Positions 8,882 through 19,356 of a DNA stretch of 64,000 nt are shown piece after piece. Numbering within the stretch: the first letter of the stretch is position 1; every line of letters starts with the position of its first letter. The stretch spans positions 1 through 64,000 of the forward strand of contig NZ_AUDJ01000024.1 in the NCBI RefSeq assembly GCF_000425405.1, read 5' to 3'. A program made the position numbers and the translations under genes. This DNA comes from Ferrimonas kyonanensis DSM 18153 (GTDB taxonomy: Bacteria; Pseudomonadota; Gammaproteobacteria; Enterobacterales; Shewanellaceae). The notes below the pieces were generated by a model. The model was not told the origin of the DNA. It ran no database searches and saw only the letters and a list, made by a program, of their open reading frames with translations.

Positions 8882-10090
8882 ATGACAAAGATTAACAAAG
8901 TGGTACTGGCTTATTCCGGCGGCCTGGATACTTCCGCCATTATCCCTTACCTGAAAGAGCAGTACGATTGCGAAGTGGTGGCCTTTGTGGCCGATGTTGG
9001 CCAGGGCGCCGAGGAGTTGGTGGGCGTTGAGGAGAAAGCGATTGCTTCCGGTGCCTCCAGCTGCCACGTGGTGGATCTGAAGGAGGAGTTCGTCGGTCAC
9101 TACATCAACCCGATCCTGCAGACCGGCGCCCTGTATGAAGGCACCTATCTGTTGGGTACCGCCATGGCCCGTCCCATTATCGCCAAGGCCCAGGTAGAAC
9201 TGGCGCTGCAGGTGGGCGCCGACGCGGTGTCCCACGGCTGTACCGGCAAGGGCAACGATCAGGTGCGTTTCGAGTCCACTTATGCCGCCCTGGCGCCGCA
9301 GTTGAAGGTGATTGCCCCCTGGCGGGACTGGACCATGAAGTCGCGGACCGACCTGCTCAACTACCTGGCCAGCAAAAACATTCCGACCACCGCTTCGGCG
9401 GAAAAGATCTACAGCCGTGATGCCAACTGTTGGCACATCTCCCACGAAGGGGGGGAGCTGGAGGATCCAAACTGTGAGCCGTCCGAACAGGTATGGACCT
9501 GGAGCGTGTCGCCAGAGCAGGCGCCGGATGCGGCCGAGTACGTCACCCTGGGCTATGAGCACGGCGTGCTGACTCAGGTTAATGGCGAAGCCGTAACCCC
9601 GTTTAACGGCCTGAGCGTGCTCAACGAATTGGGGGCCAAGCATGGGGTCGGTCGCATCGACATCGTCGAGAACCGCCTGGTGGGCATGAAGTCCCGCGGC
9701 TGTTACGAAACCCCGGGTGGCACCATCGTCAATGCCGGCCTGCGTGGCCTGGAGACGCTGGTACTGGATAAGTCGGCGTTCAAGTTCCGGGAACAGATTG
9801 GGCTGGAGTTCTCCCACGTGCTGTATGACGGTCGCTGGTTTACTCCGGTGTCCAAGGCATTGCTGGCGGCGGCCGCCAGCCTGGCCGAGCCCCTGACCGG
9901 CGAGATCGTGGTTAAGCTGTACAAAGGTCAGGCGGTGGTGGTGAAGCGGACCAGCCCCAACAGCCTGTACTCGGAAGCGTTCTCCACCTTTGAAGAGGAC
10001 GAAGTCTACAACCAGAAGCACGCGGAAGGCTTCATTCGGTTGTTCTCATTGTCGAGCCGGATTGCGGCCCTGCATAAGGAGCAGAACTGA
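8882..10090 (+). CDS. argG: Argininosuccinate synthase
   Basis: 402-residue ATP pyrophosphatase-type enzyme that joins citrulline and aspartate. The N-terminus [14 protein letters not shown] is the PP-loop (SGGxD[ST]S). Downstream are [15 protein letters not shown] and the [18 protein letters not shown] block that contact substrates. Length is typical of the type 1 enzyme of Shewanella and other gammaproteobacteria. A Shine-Dalgarno AAAGGA precedes the ATG. The argH start is at 10092, one base after the argG stop, so the two are tightly coupled. Confidence 0.98.
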   Translation: MTKINKVVLAYSGGLDTSAIIPYLKEQYDCEVVAFVADVGQGAEELVGVEEKAIASGASSCHVVDLKEEFVGHYINPILQTGALYEGTYLLGTAMARPIIAKAQVELALQVGADAVSHGCTGKGNDQVRFESTYAALAPQLKVIAPWRDWTMKSRTDLLNYLASKNIPTTASAEKIYSRDANCWHISHEGGELEDPNCEPSEQVWTWSVSPEQAPDAAEYVTLGYEHGVLTQVNGEAVTPFNGLSVLNELGAKHGVGRIDIVENRLVGMKSRGCYETPGGTIVNAGLRGLETLVLDKSAFKFREQIGLEFSHVLYDGRWFTPVSKALLAAAASLAEPLTGEIVVKLYKGQAVVVKRTSPNSLYSEAFSTFEEDEVYNQKHAEGFIRLFSLSSRIAALHKEQN

Positions 10091-10091
10091 T

Positions 10092-11978
10092 ATGGCGTTA
10101 TGGGGTGGGCGGTTCAGCGGCGCTGCAGACAGTCGCTTTAAGCAGTTTAACGATTCTCTGCCGGTGGACTACCGTCTGCTGCAGCAGGACATCACCGGAT
10201 CCATCGCCTGGGCCGGTGCCCTGACCCAGGTGGGGGTGCTGGATCAGCTGGAGCACGGCCAATTGGTTCGTGCCCTGCATCAGCTGGCCGAGGAGGTGAC
10301 CGAAGAGCAGATCCTGGCGTCCGGCGCCGAGGACATCCACAGCTTTGTGGAGCAACAACTGATCGCCAAGGTCGGTGACCTGGGCAAGAAACTGCACACC
10401 GGCCGCTCCCGTAATGATCAGGTGGCCACGGATCTGAAACTCTGGTGTAAAGATCAGGGCCAGATTCTGGTGGAGGCGCTGGTGAAGGCGCAGCAGCAGT
10501 TGCTGATCCTGGCCGAACGCGAAGCCCAGACCGTGCTGCCTGGCTACACCCACCTGCAGCGGGCTCAGCCGATCACCTTTGGTCACTGGTGTCTGTGTTA
10601 TGTGGAGATGCTGGAGCGGGACCTGACCCGGCTTAAAGATGCCCTTAACCGGCTCGACACCTGCCCCCTGGGCAGTGGCGCACTGGCGGGAACCGCCTAC
10701 CCGGTGGACCGGCTTAAGCTGGCTCAGGAGCTGGGTTTTCGCGGAGCCGTCAGCAACAGCCTGGACGCGGTCTCCGATCGGGATCATGTGATCGAGCTGT
10801 GTGGGGTGGCCGCCACCTCGATGATGCACCTGTCGCGGCTGGCGGAAGACATGATCTTCTACAACAGCGGCGAAGCCGGTTTTATCGAGCTGGCGGACGC
10901 GGTCACGTCCGGGTCCTCGCTGATGCCGCAGAAGAAAAATCCCGATGCACTGGAATTGATTCGGGGCAAGACCGGCCGGGTCTACGGCTCGCTGATGACC
11001 ATCATGACCACCATGAAAGCGCTGCCGATGGCCTACAACAAGGACATGCAGGAGGACAAGGAGGGGTTGTTTGACGCCCTGGATACCTGGCTGATGTGCC
11101 TGGACATGGCGACGCTGGTGCTGGAAGGGGTGCAGGTCAACAGTCAGCGGACCCTGGCGGCGGCGCAGCAGGGCTACGCCAATGCGACCGAACTGGCGGA
11201 TTACCTGGTGGCCAAAGGGATTCCGTTCCGGGAAGCCCACCACATTGTCGGTGAGGTGGTGCTCGGCGCCATCGCCCAGGGCAAGCCGCTGGAGGACTTT
11301 ACCCTGCAGGAGTTGCAGGTGTATAGCTACCGCATCGAGTCGGACGTGTATCAGCACCTGACCATCGATGCTTGCCTGGCCAAGCGGGAAGCCTTGGGGG
11401 GCACCTCCATCAAGCAGGTTCAGCATGCGCTGTCACTGCAAAACGACTCGCAGATCGAATCGCCGGCCATCGAAGAGGCGCTGGGAGCCAGTCAGCAGCG
11501 ACTCAATGCCCACAAGGCCGAGATGCTGATGGTGCGCCCGGCCCGATTGTCGGACGTGGATGCCATTCACACCATCAATGGTCACTGGGCCCTCAAGGGC
11601 GAGACCCTGCCGCGCAGTCGCGACGATCTGCTGCGTGACATTCTCGATTTTGCGGTGGCGGAACAGGACGGCGAAGTCGTCGGCTGTGCCTCTCTGTACA
11701 TCTATGAGACCGGGCTGGCGGAGATGCGTTCCCTGGGGGTAGACCCCAACAACCATGGTCAGGGACAGGGTAAGGCGCTGGTGGATTACATGCTGCAGCG
11801 GGCGCGTGAGTTGGAACTGAAACGGGTGATTGTGCTGACCCGAGTACCACAGTTCTTTACCAAGGCGGGCTTCAATCACACCGATAAGGAGACCTTGCCG
11901 GAGAAGGTGATGAAGGATTGCGACCTGTGTCCGAGAAAGCATGCCTGTGACGAGATCGCCATGGAGTACTGCTTCTGA
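10092..11978 (+). CDS. argH(A): Bifunctional argininosuccinate lyase / N-acetylglutamate synthase
   Basis: 628-residue fusion. Residues 1 to about 460 are an argininosuccinate lyase ([10 protein letters not shown] start, HTGRSRNDQ, and the fumarase-superfamily signature [11 protein letters not shown]). From about residue 478 ([13 protein letters not shown]) a GNAT acetyltransferase begins, with acetyl-CoA loop [16 protein letters not shown] and a Cys-containing tail ([14 protein letters not shown]) typical of stand-alone ArgA GNAT domains. The fused domain lacks the amino-acid-kinase part of classical ArgA. This argH(A) fusion is known from Moritella, Vibrio and Alteromonadales; it catalyses the last and first steps of the pathway. 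The open frame reaches back into argG, but ATG 10092 is the family start. It is the last gene of the arg operon. Confidence 0.96.
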   Translation: MALWGGRFSGAADSRFKQFNDSLPVDYRLLQQDITGSIAWAGALTQVGVLDQLEHGQLVRALHQLAEEVTEEQILASGAEDIHSFVEQQLIAKVGDLGKKLHTGRSRNDQVATDLKLWCKDQGQILVEALVKAQQQLLILAEREAQTVLPGYTHLQRAQPITFGHWCLCYVEMLERDLTRLKDALNRLDTCPLGSGALAGTAYPVDRLKLAQELGFRGAVSNSLDAVSDRDHVIELCGVAATSMMHLSRLAEDMIFYNSGEAGFIELADAVTSGSSLMPQKKNPDALELIRGKTGRVYGSLMTIMTTMKALPMAYNKDMQEDKEGLFDALDTWLMCLDMATLVLEGVQVNSQRTLAAAQQGYANATELADYLVAKGIPFREAHHIVGEVVLGAIAQGKPLEDFTLQELQVYSYRIESDVYQHLTIDACLAKREALGGTSIKQVQHALSLQNDSQIESPAIEEALGASQQRLNAHKAEMLMVRPARLSDVDAIHTINGHWALKGETLPRSRDDLLRDILDFAVAEQDGEVVGCASLYIYETGLAEMRSLGVDPNNHGQGQGKALVDYMLQRARELELKRVIVLTRVPQFFTKAGFNHTDKETLPEKVMKDCDLCPRKHACDEIAMEYCF

Positions 11979-11994
11979 TTTCGATCCGAGCCAG

Positions 11995-12026
11995 AAAAAA
12001 CGCCGCTGTTTAGCGGCGTTTTTTTA
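11995..12026. terminator. Bidirectional terminator between argH(A) and mrcA
   Basis: ACGCCGCT-GTTT-AGCGGCGT flanked by an A run on the left and a T run on the right, placed between two convergent stops. It can end both transcripts. Confidence 0.9.
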
Positions 12027-12036
12027 TGGTGGCGGG

Positions 12037-14598
12037 TTAGAACAGCTCTTCGGTTTCCTGTTCGAATACCGGCTGCTCTTGTTGCTGGTTGTCCGCGTAC
12101 TCGGTCGGCTCGGTGCCGGCGACAAAGAACTCGAACCGAGAGGTGTAATCGTTGCGCCGTGACAGTTTACCGGACGCCAGATCGATGCGGGCGGTGACCA
12201 CCCCTTCCGGTGGTGTCATCGGTACCGTGGGTACCCCCTTGAGGGCCTGGTTCATAAACTGGTTCCAGGCCGGGCCGGCGGTCTTGGCACCGGACTCGGC
12301 GCCGGTGATCTGGTTGCGGGGGCCGTAGTTGTCCCAGGCGGTGCGCCCTAACTGGCGGCTGTGGTTATCAAAGCCAACCCAGGAGGTGGCGACGATGCCG
12401 GGGCCAAAGCCGCTGAACCAGGTGTCTCTGGATTCGTTGGTGGTACCGGTTTTACCACCGATGTCCCGACGTTTGATCAGCTGAGCCGCCCGCCAGGCGG
12501 TGCCGTTCCAGCCGGTGCCCTTGCTCCAGTCGCCGCCGCCCCAGATGACGCTGCTGAGGGTGTCTTTGATCAGGAAGGCCACCTGAGGAGACAAAATTCG
12601 CGGCGCCAACTGGCTGGCGGGGATCAGGCATTGGGCCTGAATGTCGACGGCGTACTGCTCAGGTTGCTGTTGCAATGCCTGCTCACACTCGGCACAGGCG
12701 ATCTTGGGCTGGGCCTGATACAGCACCTGACCGAAGCTGTTCTCGATGCGCTCGATGACGTAGGGCTCGACCTTAAAGCCGCCGTTGGTGAAGGTGGCAA
12801 ATCCTCGGGCCACGTCCATGGGCGTGGCGACGGCACTGCCCAGTGCCAGCGATTCGTTGCGCGGCAGGTCGTTGCGATCAAAGCCAAACTTCTGCAGTTG
12901 GGCGATGGCACCATCGATGCCGACATGGCGCAGCGTCCGTACCGCCATGACGTTGACCGACTGACCCAGACCCCGTCGGACCCGGGTGGGACCGGTGTAG
13001 ACGTCGGGGGAGTTCTTGGGGCGCCAGGCGGTTCCCTGGCTGCGATCCCACTGGTTAATGGGGGCGTTGTTGACCAGAGTCGCCAGGGTATAGCCCTGTT
13101 CCAGTGCCGCAGAATAAATAAAGGGTTTAATGTTGGAGCCTAACTGGCGCTTGGCCTGGGTGACCCGGTTGTACTGGCTGTCCTGGAAGTTGTATCCGCC
13201 CACCAGGGCCCGCACGGCACCGTCGTCGGGGTTCAGAGCCACCAGGGCACTGCTGACCTGGGGTACCTGCGCCAGCATCAGTCGTTGCGGCTGCTGGCGC
13301 ACCCAGATGAGATCCCCTTCACTGAGGATATCGCTGGCCTGTTTCGGGGCGGCACCCTGGCGGGTGTCAGAAATAAACTCCCGTCCCCAGTTCATGCCTT
13401 CCCAGCTCAGAACCGCATCGCTGCCGTCGGCCATCATCAGCATCGCTTGTTTGGCTTCGGTGCTCATGACCACGGCCGGCAGCAGATCCTGAATCGGCTT
13501 GGTGTCGGCCAGGGTCTGCAGAATGCGGTCGCGCTCCCATGGGGTGCTGGCGCTGGCATCGTTGCGGGCGGTGTCCAGTGAGCCGGTGCTGGCCAGGGCG
13601 GTATCGGCCGCCGGCTGCGGTTGCCACAACGAAGCGATGGGGCCACGGTAGCCATGGCGGCGATCGTAGCTGTACAGATTGTCGCGCAGGGCCTGCTGAG
13701 CCTGACGCTGGGTGGTGGTTTCGATGGAGGTATACACCTGGTAGCCACCGGTGTAGGCGGCGTCTTCGCCGAAACGCTCCACCATGATCTCACGGGCCAT
13801 TTCGGCCACGTAAGGGGCATCCAGTTCGATCTCGGCACCGTGGTAGCGAGCAGAAATAGGCTGAACCCGGGTGTCGTCGAACTGTTGTTGCGAGATAAAG
13901 CCGACGTCCAGCATGCGTCCGAGCACCACGTTGCGGCGGGTGAAGGCGCGCTGCGGATTGCGAATCGGGTTGGCGGCGGAAGGTGCCTGTGGCAGTCCGG
14001 CGATCATCGCCATCTGCGCCAGCGTCAGCTGATCGACGTCTTTGCCGTAATACACCTGGGCGGCGGCGCCAACTCCGTAGGCCCGGTTGCCGAGGAAACT
14101 GCGGTTCAGGTACAGCTCCAGGATCTCCTCCTTGGACAGCAGCTGCTCGATCTTCAGGGCCAGAAAAATCTCTTTGACCTTTCGAATGTAGGTTTTTTCC
14201 CGGCTGAGGAAGAAGTTACGGGCCACCTGCATGGTGATGGTGCTGGCTCCCTGGGCTTTTCGACCTGTGGTGATCAGCACCACTGCCGCCCGAATAACAC
14301 CGATGGGATCGACCCCTTTATGCTCGAAAAAGCGGGCATCCTCGGTGGCCAGGAAAGCATCGATCAGCGGCTGTGGCACATCCTCGTAACGCACCGGGAT
14401 GCGGCGTTTTTCACCAAACTGGGACAGCAGGGCACCGTCTTTGCTGTAGATGCGCATCGGGGTTTGAAGCTGCACCGTTTTCAGGCTGTCGACGTCCGGC
14501 AGGGTCGGCGCAATCCACAGATACAGCGCCGCCAGAGCCCCCAGACCCAATACCCCACAAAGCACCAAAAACAGAAAAATTCGCTTAAACCAGCTCAC
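12037..14598 (-). CDS. mrcA: Penicillin-binding protein 1A
   Basis: 853-residue bifunctional murein synthase anchored in the inner membrane by one N-terminal helix (FLFLVLCGVLGLGALAALYL). The GT51 transglycosylase domain follows (ATEDARFFEHKG with the catalytic Glu, then QGASTITMQVARN), then an OB-like insert. The transpeptidase has SxxK as SNIKPF, SxN as SVN, and KTG as GKTGTTNESRD. The open frame begins at TTG 14619; GTG 14598 (VSWFKRIF) is preferred as it matches family N-termini and has an AGGTGG upstream. It is divergent from pilM, as in related genomes. Its activator LpoA is encoded at 28.8-30.6 kb. Confidence 0.96.
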   Translation of the reverse strand: MSWFKRIFLFLVLCGVLGLGALAALYLWIAPTLPDVDSLKTVQLQTPMRIYSKDGALLSQFGEKRRIPVRYEDVPQPLIDAFLATEDARFFEHKGVDPIGVIRAAVVLITTGRKAQGASTITMQVARNFFLSREKTYIRKVKEIFLALKIEQLLSKEEILELYLNRSFLGNRAYGVGAAAQVYYGKDVDQLTLAQMAMIAGLPQAPSAANPIRNPQRAFTRRNVVLGRMLDVGFISQQQFDDTRVQPISARYHGAEIELDAPYVAEMAREIMVERFGEDAAYTGGYQVYTSIETTTQRQAQQALRDNLYSYDRRHGYRGPIASLWQPQPAADTALASTGSLDTARNDASASTPWERDRILQTLADTKPIQDLLPAVVMSTEAKQAMLMMADGSDAVLSWEGMNWGREFISDTRQGAAPKQASDILSEGDLIWVRQQPQRLMLAQVPQVSSALVALNPDDGAVRALVGGYNFQDSQYNRVTQAKRQLGSNIKPFIYSAALEQGYTLATLVNNAPINQWDRSQGTAWRPKNSPDVYTGPTRVRRGLGQSVNVMAVRTLRHVGIDGAIAQLQKFGFDRNDLPRNESLALGSAVATPMDVARGFATFTNGGFKVEPYVIERIENSFGQVLYQAQPKIACAECEQALQQQPEQYAVDIQAQCLIPASQLAPRILSPQVAFLIKDTLSSVIWGGGDWSKGTGWNGTAWRAAQLIKRRDIGGKTGTTNESRDTWFSGFGPGIVATSWVGFDNHSRQLGRTAWDNYGPRNQITGAESGAKTAGPAWNQFMNQALKGVPTVPMTPPEGVVTARIDLASGKLSRRNDYTSRFEFFVAGTEPTEYADNQQQEQPVFEQETEELF

Positions 14599-14762
14599 CA
14601 GCCACCTACTCAGGATCAATCACAGCGGACCAGTATACTAAGATGGGCCTGAATGCTCAAAAATCATCAGGCTGAGTTTTGAGCAAGCCGACGCCGGTCT
14701 GGCCGGCTTGTGCTACGCTCAAAAGACGCAAACGGAATTGCGGCCGCTCAGGATACAGGTGG

Positions 14763-15677
14763 ATGCTGTCTTTGTTTTCCCGCTCTGCCCCCACTTTCGT
14801 TGGGGTCGACATCGGAACCTCCCAAATAAAAGCCGTGGTGTTGGACAACAGCGGCGCGGCCCCCCGCATTGGTCATGCCTGCAGTGTGGCCATCGATCCC
14901 AGCGACGGTGCCGACGCCCTGGCGGCGGCCATGAAACGATTGCGACAGCAGTTGCCGGCCGGCAGTGAACGGGGCGCAACGGCGGTCAGTGGTGCCACGG
15001 TGATGACCAAGGTGATCACCATGGAGGCCGGCCTCAACGATCTGGAGCTGGAGACTCAGATCGAAATCGAAGCCGATAGCCTGATTCCCTATCCCCTCGA
15101 CGAAGTGAATCTGGACTTTGAGCGCCTGGATAGCATCGATGGCAACCGGGTCGAGATCCTGCTCAGCGCCTGTCGGCGGGAGGACGTGCATGCCCGGGTG
15201 GAGGCGCTGGCGGCGGCGGAGCTGCGCACTGAGGTGGTGGACGTCGAAGCCTACGCGCTGGGGCGGGCCGCCGCCATGATGGTGGTCTCCGAAACGGTGG
15301 TGGCCTTGGTGGAGGTCGGCGTCAGCAAGACCTGTGTGGCCATCAACTGCGGTGACCAAACCACGTTTGTGCGTGAGCTGTCACCGGGTTCGAGTGCTCT
15401 GGATCCTGACGACAGCGACCCCGATGTGGCGCAGTTGGCCCAGCAGCTGCAGCGTACCTTTCAGATCTACGTTAACGGTGACACCAGCAAGGCCATTGGT
15501 CGGGTGTTGATCTGCGGCGCCATGGCGGAATCGTTGCTGGCACCGTTGCAATCCGCCCTGTCCATTCCCTGTTCGTTGGCCGAGCCCAGATCGGTGTCGC
15601 TGCCTGAGCCGCTGCCCGCCAGCGCCTACATGGTGGCTTGTGGGCTGGCCCTGAGGGGGAGCGATGGCACACATTAA
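14763..15677 (+). CDS. pilM: Type IV pilus assembly protein PilM
   Basis: 304-residue cytoplasmic actin-like ATPase. It begins MLSLFSRSAPTFVGVDIGTSQIKAV, where the GVDIGTSQIK loop is the phosphate-1 motif of the FtsA/PilM fold. It binds the cytoplasmic tail of PilN and links the inner-membrane alignment complex to the pilus motor. The open frame extends to 14679 but the ATG at 14763 gives the conserved N-terminus. First of pilMNOPQ, overlapping pilN by 14 bp. The promoter presumably lies in the 165-bp gap to mrcA. Confidence 0.95.
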   Translation: MLSLFSRSAPTFVGVDIGTSQIKAVVLDNSGAAPRIGHACSVAIDPSDGADALAAAMKRLRQQLPAGSERGATAVSGATVMTKVITMEAGLNDLELETQIEIEADSLIPYPLDEVNLDFERLDSIDGNRVEILLSACRREDVHARVEALAAAELRTEVVDVEAYALGRAAAMMVVSETVVALVEVGVSKTCVAINCGDQTTFVRELSPGSSALDPDDSDPDVAQLAQQLQRTFQIYVNGDTSKAIGRVLICGAMAESLLAPLQSALSIPCSLAEPRSVSLPEPLPASAYMVACGLALRGSDGTH

Positions 15678-16233
15678 CTTACTGCCGTGGCGAGAGACCC
15701 GACGTCAGCAACTGAAACGCCGGTACCTGGGACTGTTGCTGGTGTCAGTGCTGGCGGCGGTGGTGTTGGTGGTGGCGGTAGAGCAGGTGTTGTCGGCGCT
15801 GGTGGCGTCTCAGCAGCAGCGCAATCAGTTTTTGCAGCAGCAGATCGGCGAGGTGGAGCGGCGCATCGCCGAGGTGGCCGAGGTACAGCGCCAGTCTGAT
15901 GCTTTGCATCAGCGGCTGGACCTGATCGTGGATCTGCAGCGTCACCGCAGTGTGCCGGTGCACCTGATGTCGGAGCTGCACCGGGTGGTGGTGCCCGGAG
16001 TGTACCTAACCGAACTGATGTTGCAGGGATCGACTCTGCGTCTCAGCGGCTTCTGTGAATCCAACAATCACCTGGCCAACCTGCTGCGCCAGGTGGATGC
16101 CTCGCCATGGTTGTTCAATGCCCGAGTACAGGAGATCGTCGCCAGCCGTCAGCAGTCGTTGCGTCAGCACCGTTTTAGCCTGTCGATGTCGCTGTCGGCC
16201 CAGCCGCGACCGACCGAGGAGGCGACCCCATGA
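15664..16233 (+). CDS. pilN: Type IV pilus inner-membrane protein PilN
   Basis: 189 residues. The start MAHINLLPWRETRR contains the conserved INLLPWR motif that docks into PilM. A single transmembrane helix follows (LGLLLVSVLAAVVLVVAV), then a coiled coil rich in Gln/Glu and a periplasmic ferredoxin-like domain. It forms heterodimers with PilO. Overlaps pilM and, by 4 bp, pilO. Confidence 0.95.
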   Translation: MAHINLLPWRETRRQQLKRRYLGLLLVSVLAAVVLVVAVEQVLSALVASQQQRNQFLQQQIGEVERRIAEVAEVQRQSDALHQRLDLIVDLQRHRSVPVHLMSELHRVVVPGVYLTELMLQGSTLRLSGFCESNNHLANLLRQVDASPWLFNARVQEIVASRQQSLRQHRFSLSMSLSAQPRPTEEATP

Positions 16234-16814
16234 ACCTTGAGCAGTTTAACGAGCTGGATTTTGACAGCATCGGCAGCTGGCCGCCGATGGCGCGCTGGGC
16301 TCTGAACCTGATGCTGGTGATGTTAGTGCTGGCGGCGGGGGGCTACCTGTGGATTGGCGAGCGCTACGGCGAGTTGCAGGCCGGCGTTCGCCAGGAGCGG
16401 CAGTTGAAGCAGGAGTACCGGGACAAGTATCAGTTTTCCGCTCACCTGGAGCGTCATCAGCTGGAGTTACAACAGACTCGGCTGGAACTGCATCAACTGT
16501 TGAGCATGCTGCCGAGCCGGGATGAGATGCCGGGGCTGTTGGATGACGTCACCTTCCTGGCGACTGAAACCAATCTGTCCATTGTCAGCATCGGCTGGCT
16601 GCCGGAGCGCACCGGTGAGCTGTATATCGAACTGCCGCTGAGCATCGAACTGCGAGGTGGCTACGTGGAGTTCGGTCATTTTGTGGCTGGAATGGCGGCG
16701 CTGCCACGGATCGTTAGCCTGGATGATTTTTCCGTTACCCGGCAGGAGACACAGCTATCGATGAAAGTGGTGGCCACCACCTACCGGTTGTTGGCGTCGG
16801 CGGAGGCACCGTGA
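16230..16814 (+). CDS. pilO: Type IV pilus inner-membrane protein PilO
   Basis: 194 residues: short cytoplasmic N-terminus, one membrane helix (ALNLMLVMLVLAAGGYLWIG), a coiled-coil stretch, then a periplasmic domain in which the PilO pattern YGEL...RDEMPGLLDDVTFLA is visible. It pairs with PilN and contacts PilP. Coupled to both neighbours by ATGA-type overlaps. Confidence 0.94.
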   Translation: MNLEQFNELDFDSIGSWPPMARWALNLMLVMLVLAAGGYLWIGERYGELQAGVRQERQLKQEYRDKYQFSAHLERHQLELQQTRLELHQLLSMLPSRDEMPGLLDDVTFLATETNLSIVSIGWLPERTGELYIELPLSIELRGGYVEFGHFVAGMAALPRIVSLDDFSVTRQETQLSMKVVATTYRLLASAEAP

Positions 16815-17347
16815 GCGGCGGTCGGTGGTGGTTGTGGGCAGGGCTGCTGTTGAGCGGTTGCCAGGGGGATACCGGCGATCTGCAGCGGTATCTGGATCAG
16901 GTTCATGCCAATCCGCCCCCGTATCAGGGGCGCCCCCGCAGTCTGCCCCACTTCGAACCGGCTCGTTATGATCCAGGCGCAGGCCGCAGTCCGTTTATGG
17001 CAGCCCCCATGGTAACGACGTCGGCGGCTCAGACCGCAGATCGGCCCGGTTGCCTGGGCCCGCCCGCCGGAGTGTCTGGCCATCCGCTGCAGGGTGTGGC
17101 GCTGGACAGCCTGGTGATGCGGGGCACCCTCAGTGACCGTCATAATCGCTGGGCGCTGCTGGAAACCGCCGATGGTCTGGTGCACCGGGTTCGGAAAGGG
17201 GATTTGGTGGGGATCTTTGCCGGGCGGGTGGTGGCAGTGCACGGCGATCGGGTGGAGTTGGTGGAACGGGTCGAGCAGGGGCTGGGCTGTTACGTCGAAC
17301 GTCAGGCCAGAATCGTGTTGGTGAGTCAGGACAAGGAGCGACTGTGA
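16811..17347 (+). CDS. pilP: Type IV pilus lipoprotein PilP
   Basis: 178 residues, GTG start overlapping pilO. The signal peptide ends with lipobox LLLSGC (Cys at about 17), which anchors it in the inner membrane. A low-complexity linker carries the region that binds PilN/PilO, and the C-terminal beta domain (from about residue 95, LDSLVMRGTL...VRKGDLVG) binds the N-domain of the secretin PilQ. It joins the inner-membrane complex to the outer-membrane pore. Confidence 0.94.
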   Translation: MSGGRWWLWAGLLLSGCQGDTGDLQRYLDQVHANPPPYQGRPRSLPHFEPARYDPGAGRSPFMAAPMVTTSAAQTADRPGCLGPPAGVSGHPLQGVALDSLVMRGTLSDRHNRWALLETADGLVHRVRKGDLVGIFAGRVVAVHGDRVELVERVEQGLGCYVERQARIVLVSQDKERL

Positions 17348-19356
17348 TGAGAGGGCGGGCATTCTGGGCGGCGGTGCTGATGATGATGGCAACCTCGGTG
17401 CAGTCGGCGTCATTGCTGCGGGTAACGGTGGCGGATGAACCGGGCAACCAGTTGCAGCTGGGGTTGGAGTTTGATGGCCCCACCCAGACACCCCAGATTC
17501 AGTATCAGGCCCAGTCGCAGCAACTGTGGCTGGACTTTGACGGCGCCGAGTCTGCTCTGCCCGACGGGGTGATCGAGGTGGACGCCCAGGGCGTGGAACA
17601 ACTGCAGGCACGCAACCGGCCCCAGGGGTTAAGGGTGGCACTTCAATTGACGGCGGCACGTCCGTATCAGGGCCGTTGGCAGGGCGATCGTTACCTGCTG
17701 ACCTTTGCCGACGCCAATGCCGAGGTGGCGGCGCTGCGCCAGGGCAGTGACAGCGCGGTGGCACTGACACAGGTGCGCGGCATCGAGTTTCAGTCGCCTC
17801 AGCCTGGCGTGGGGCTGCTGAGTCTGCATCTGAATCAAGCCCTGGGCGGGGTGCAGGTGATTGAACAGGGGCGGGAGGTACGTTTGCTGTTGCCGGACAG
17901 CGAACTTGCCGCTGACCAGTTGCTGGTGATGGACGTGTCGGAGCTGGAGACACCGGTACACAGCTATGAAACTTTCTCCGAGCCGGGGCTGACTTCGGTG
18001 TTACTCAGAGTCAGTGAGGCGGTGTCGGTGTCCCAGAGCCGCCAGGGGCAGACGCTGCAGATTCGGGTTGCCGGGCAGCGGTCCGAGACCGTGGCCGACA
18101 CGGCCGTTTATCGGGGCAAACGACTGTCGATGAATTTTCAGGATGTGCCGGTGCGCACCGTGTTGCAGATCATTGCCGAGCATCAGGGGCTGAACCTGGT
18201 AACCAGTGATTCGGTGACTGGCAACGTGACCCTGAGGTTGAACGACGTGCCCTGGGATCAGGCGCTGGCGCTGGTGCTCAAGGTGCGGGGCTTGGCCAGC
18301 CGGCTGGATGGCAAGGTGCTGCTGGTGGCGCCCAGGGAGGAGCTGGCGGCGCAGCGGCAAAGCGAGTTGCAGCTGCAGCAGGAGGCTCGGCAGTTGGCTC
18401 CGCTGGTGGCCCGCCACTATAAGATCAACTACGCCAAGGCCGATGACATCGCTGCCCTGCTCAAGGGGGATTCCGGCAGCAATCGACTGCTGTCGGAACG
18501 GGGATCGGCCACGGTGGATGAGCGCACCAACATCCTGTTGTTGCAGGACACCCGGGCCCAACTGCAGGAGGTCGAGGCACTGATTGAGGTGTTGGATGTG
18601 CCGGTAAAGCAGGTGGTGATCGAATCAAGGATGGTCAATGTGCGGGACAACGTCGATTCGGAGCTGGGGATCCGCTGGGGGTTGTCGTCGGGTCAGAGTG
18701 ATGGCTCGTTTTCCGGCAGCATCGAAGGCAATGACAGCATCCGTCAGGGCGTGGTGCCCGCCATCGGCGATCGCCTCAACGTGAATCTGCCGGCGGTGGC
18801 CAACAACGCCTCGACTTTTGCGTTTCAGGTTGCCAATCTGGGGGACGAATTCATTCTGGACCTGGAGTTGTCGGCGCTGGAGGCGGAGGATCGGGGTGAG
18901 ATCATCGCCAGTCCCAGGTTGACCACCTCCAATCAGTACACCGCCTTTATCGAGCAAGGGGAGGAGATTCCTTACGAGGAAAGCACTTCCAGTGGTGCCA
19001 CCTCGGTGGCCTTTAAGAAGGCGGTGCTGAGCCTGACGGTGACCCCGAGGATCACCTCCGACAACAAGGTCGTGCTGGATCTGCTGGTGACCCAGGATAC
19101 GCGAGGACGGGAAAGCTCCAGCGGCGAAGTGGGCATCAATACTCAGAGAATTTCCACCCAGGTGCTGGCAAAAAATGGTGAAACCGTGGTACTCGGTGGT
19201 ATATTTCAGAAACAGGAGTTAAAAACCGTCACTAAGGTCCCTCTGCTGGGGGATATCCCGTACGCGGGCTGGTTGTTTCGCAATACCCGCAACACGGCGA
19301 TCAAATCGGAACTGCTGATTTTTGTGACACCTAAGATAATCATTGAGCAGTTTTAG
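17344..19356 (+). CDS. pilQ: Type IV pilus secretin PilQ
   Basis: 670-residue outer-membrane secretin with a cleavable signal peptide (AVLMMMATSVQSAS). It carries an N-terminal AMIN domain, which binds peptidoglycan in the family, then an STN/N0 domain (MNFQDVPVRTVLQIIAEHQGLN), an N1/KH-like domain with VDERTNILLLQDT, and the C-terminal secretin core ending in the signature VPLLGDIPYAGWLFRN. Two Met starts overlap (17344 or 17347). It is the last gene of the operon, with no obvious terminator in the 148 bp before aroK, so aroK may be partly co-transcribed. Confidence 0.96.
   Translation: MMRGRAFWAAVLMMMATSVQSASLLRVTVADEPGNQLQLGLEFDGPTQTPQIQYQAQSQQLWLDFDGAESALPDGVIEVDAQGVEQLQARNRPQGLRVALQLTAARPYQGRWQGDRYLLTFADANAEVAALRQGSDSAVALTQVRGIEFQSPQPGVGLLSLHLNQALGGVQVIEQGREVRLLLPDSELAADQLLVMDVSELETPVHSYETFSEPGLTSVLLRVSEAVSVSQSRQGQTLQIRVAGQRSETVADTAVYRGKRLSMNFQDVPVRTVLQIIAEHQGLNLVTSDSVTGNVTLRLNDVPWDQALALVLKVRGLASRLDGKVLLVAPREELAAQRQSELQLQQEARQLAPLVARHYKINYAKADDIAALLKGDSGSNRLLSERGSATVDERTNILLLQDTRAQLQEVEALIEVLDVPVKQVVIESRMVNVRDNVDSELGIRWGLSSGQSDGSFSGSIEGNDSIRQGVVPAIGDRLNVNLPAVANNASTFAFQVANLGDEFILDLELSALEAEDRGEIIASPRLTTSNQYTAFIEQGEEIPYEESTSSGATSVAFKKAVLSLTVTPRITSDNKVVLDLLVTQDTRGRESSSGEVGINTQRISTQVLAKNGETVVLGGIFQKQELKTVTKVPLLGDIPYAGWLFRNTRNTAIKSELLIFVTPKIIIEQF

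Noticed and set aside
10098-11426. A 442-codon minus-strand frame inside argH(A)
   Set aside because: Shadow of the argH lyase domain caused by high GC; composition is His/Gln-rich and no motif is visible. The same reasoning removes the long antisense frames in argG, argF, ppc and pilQ.
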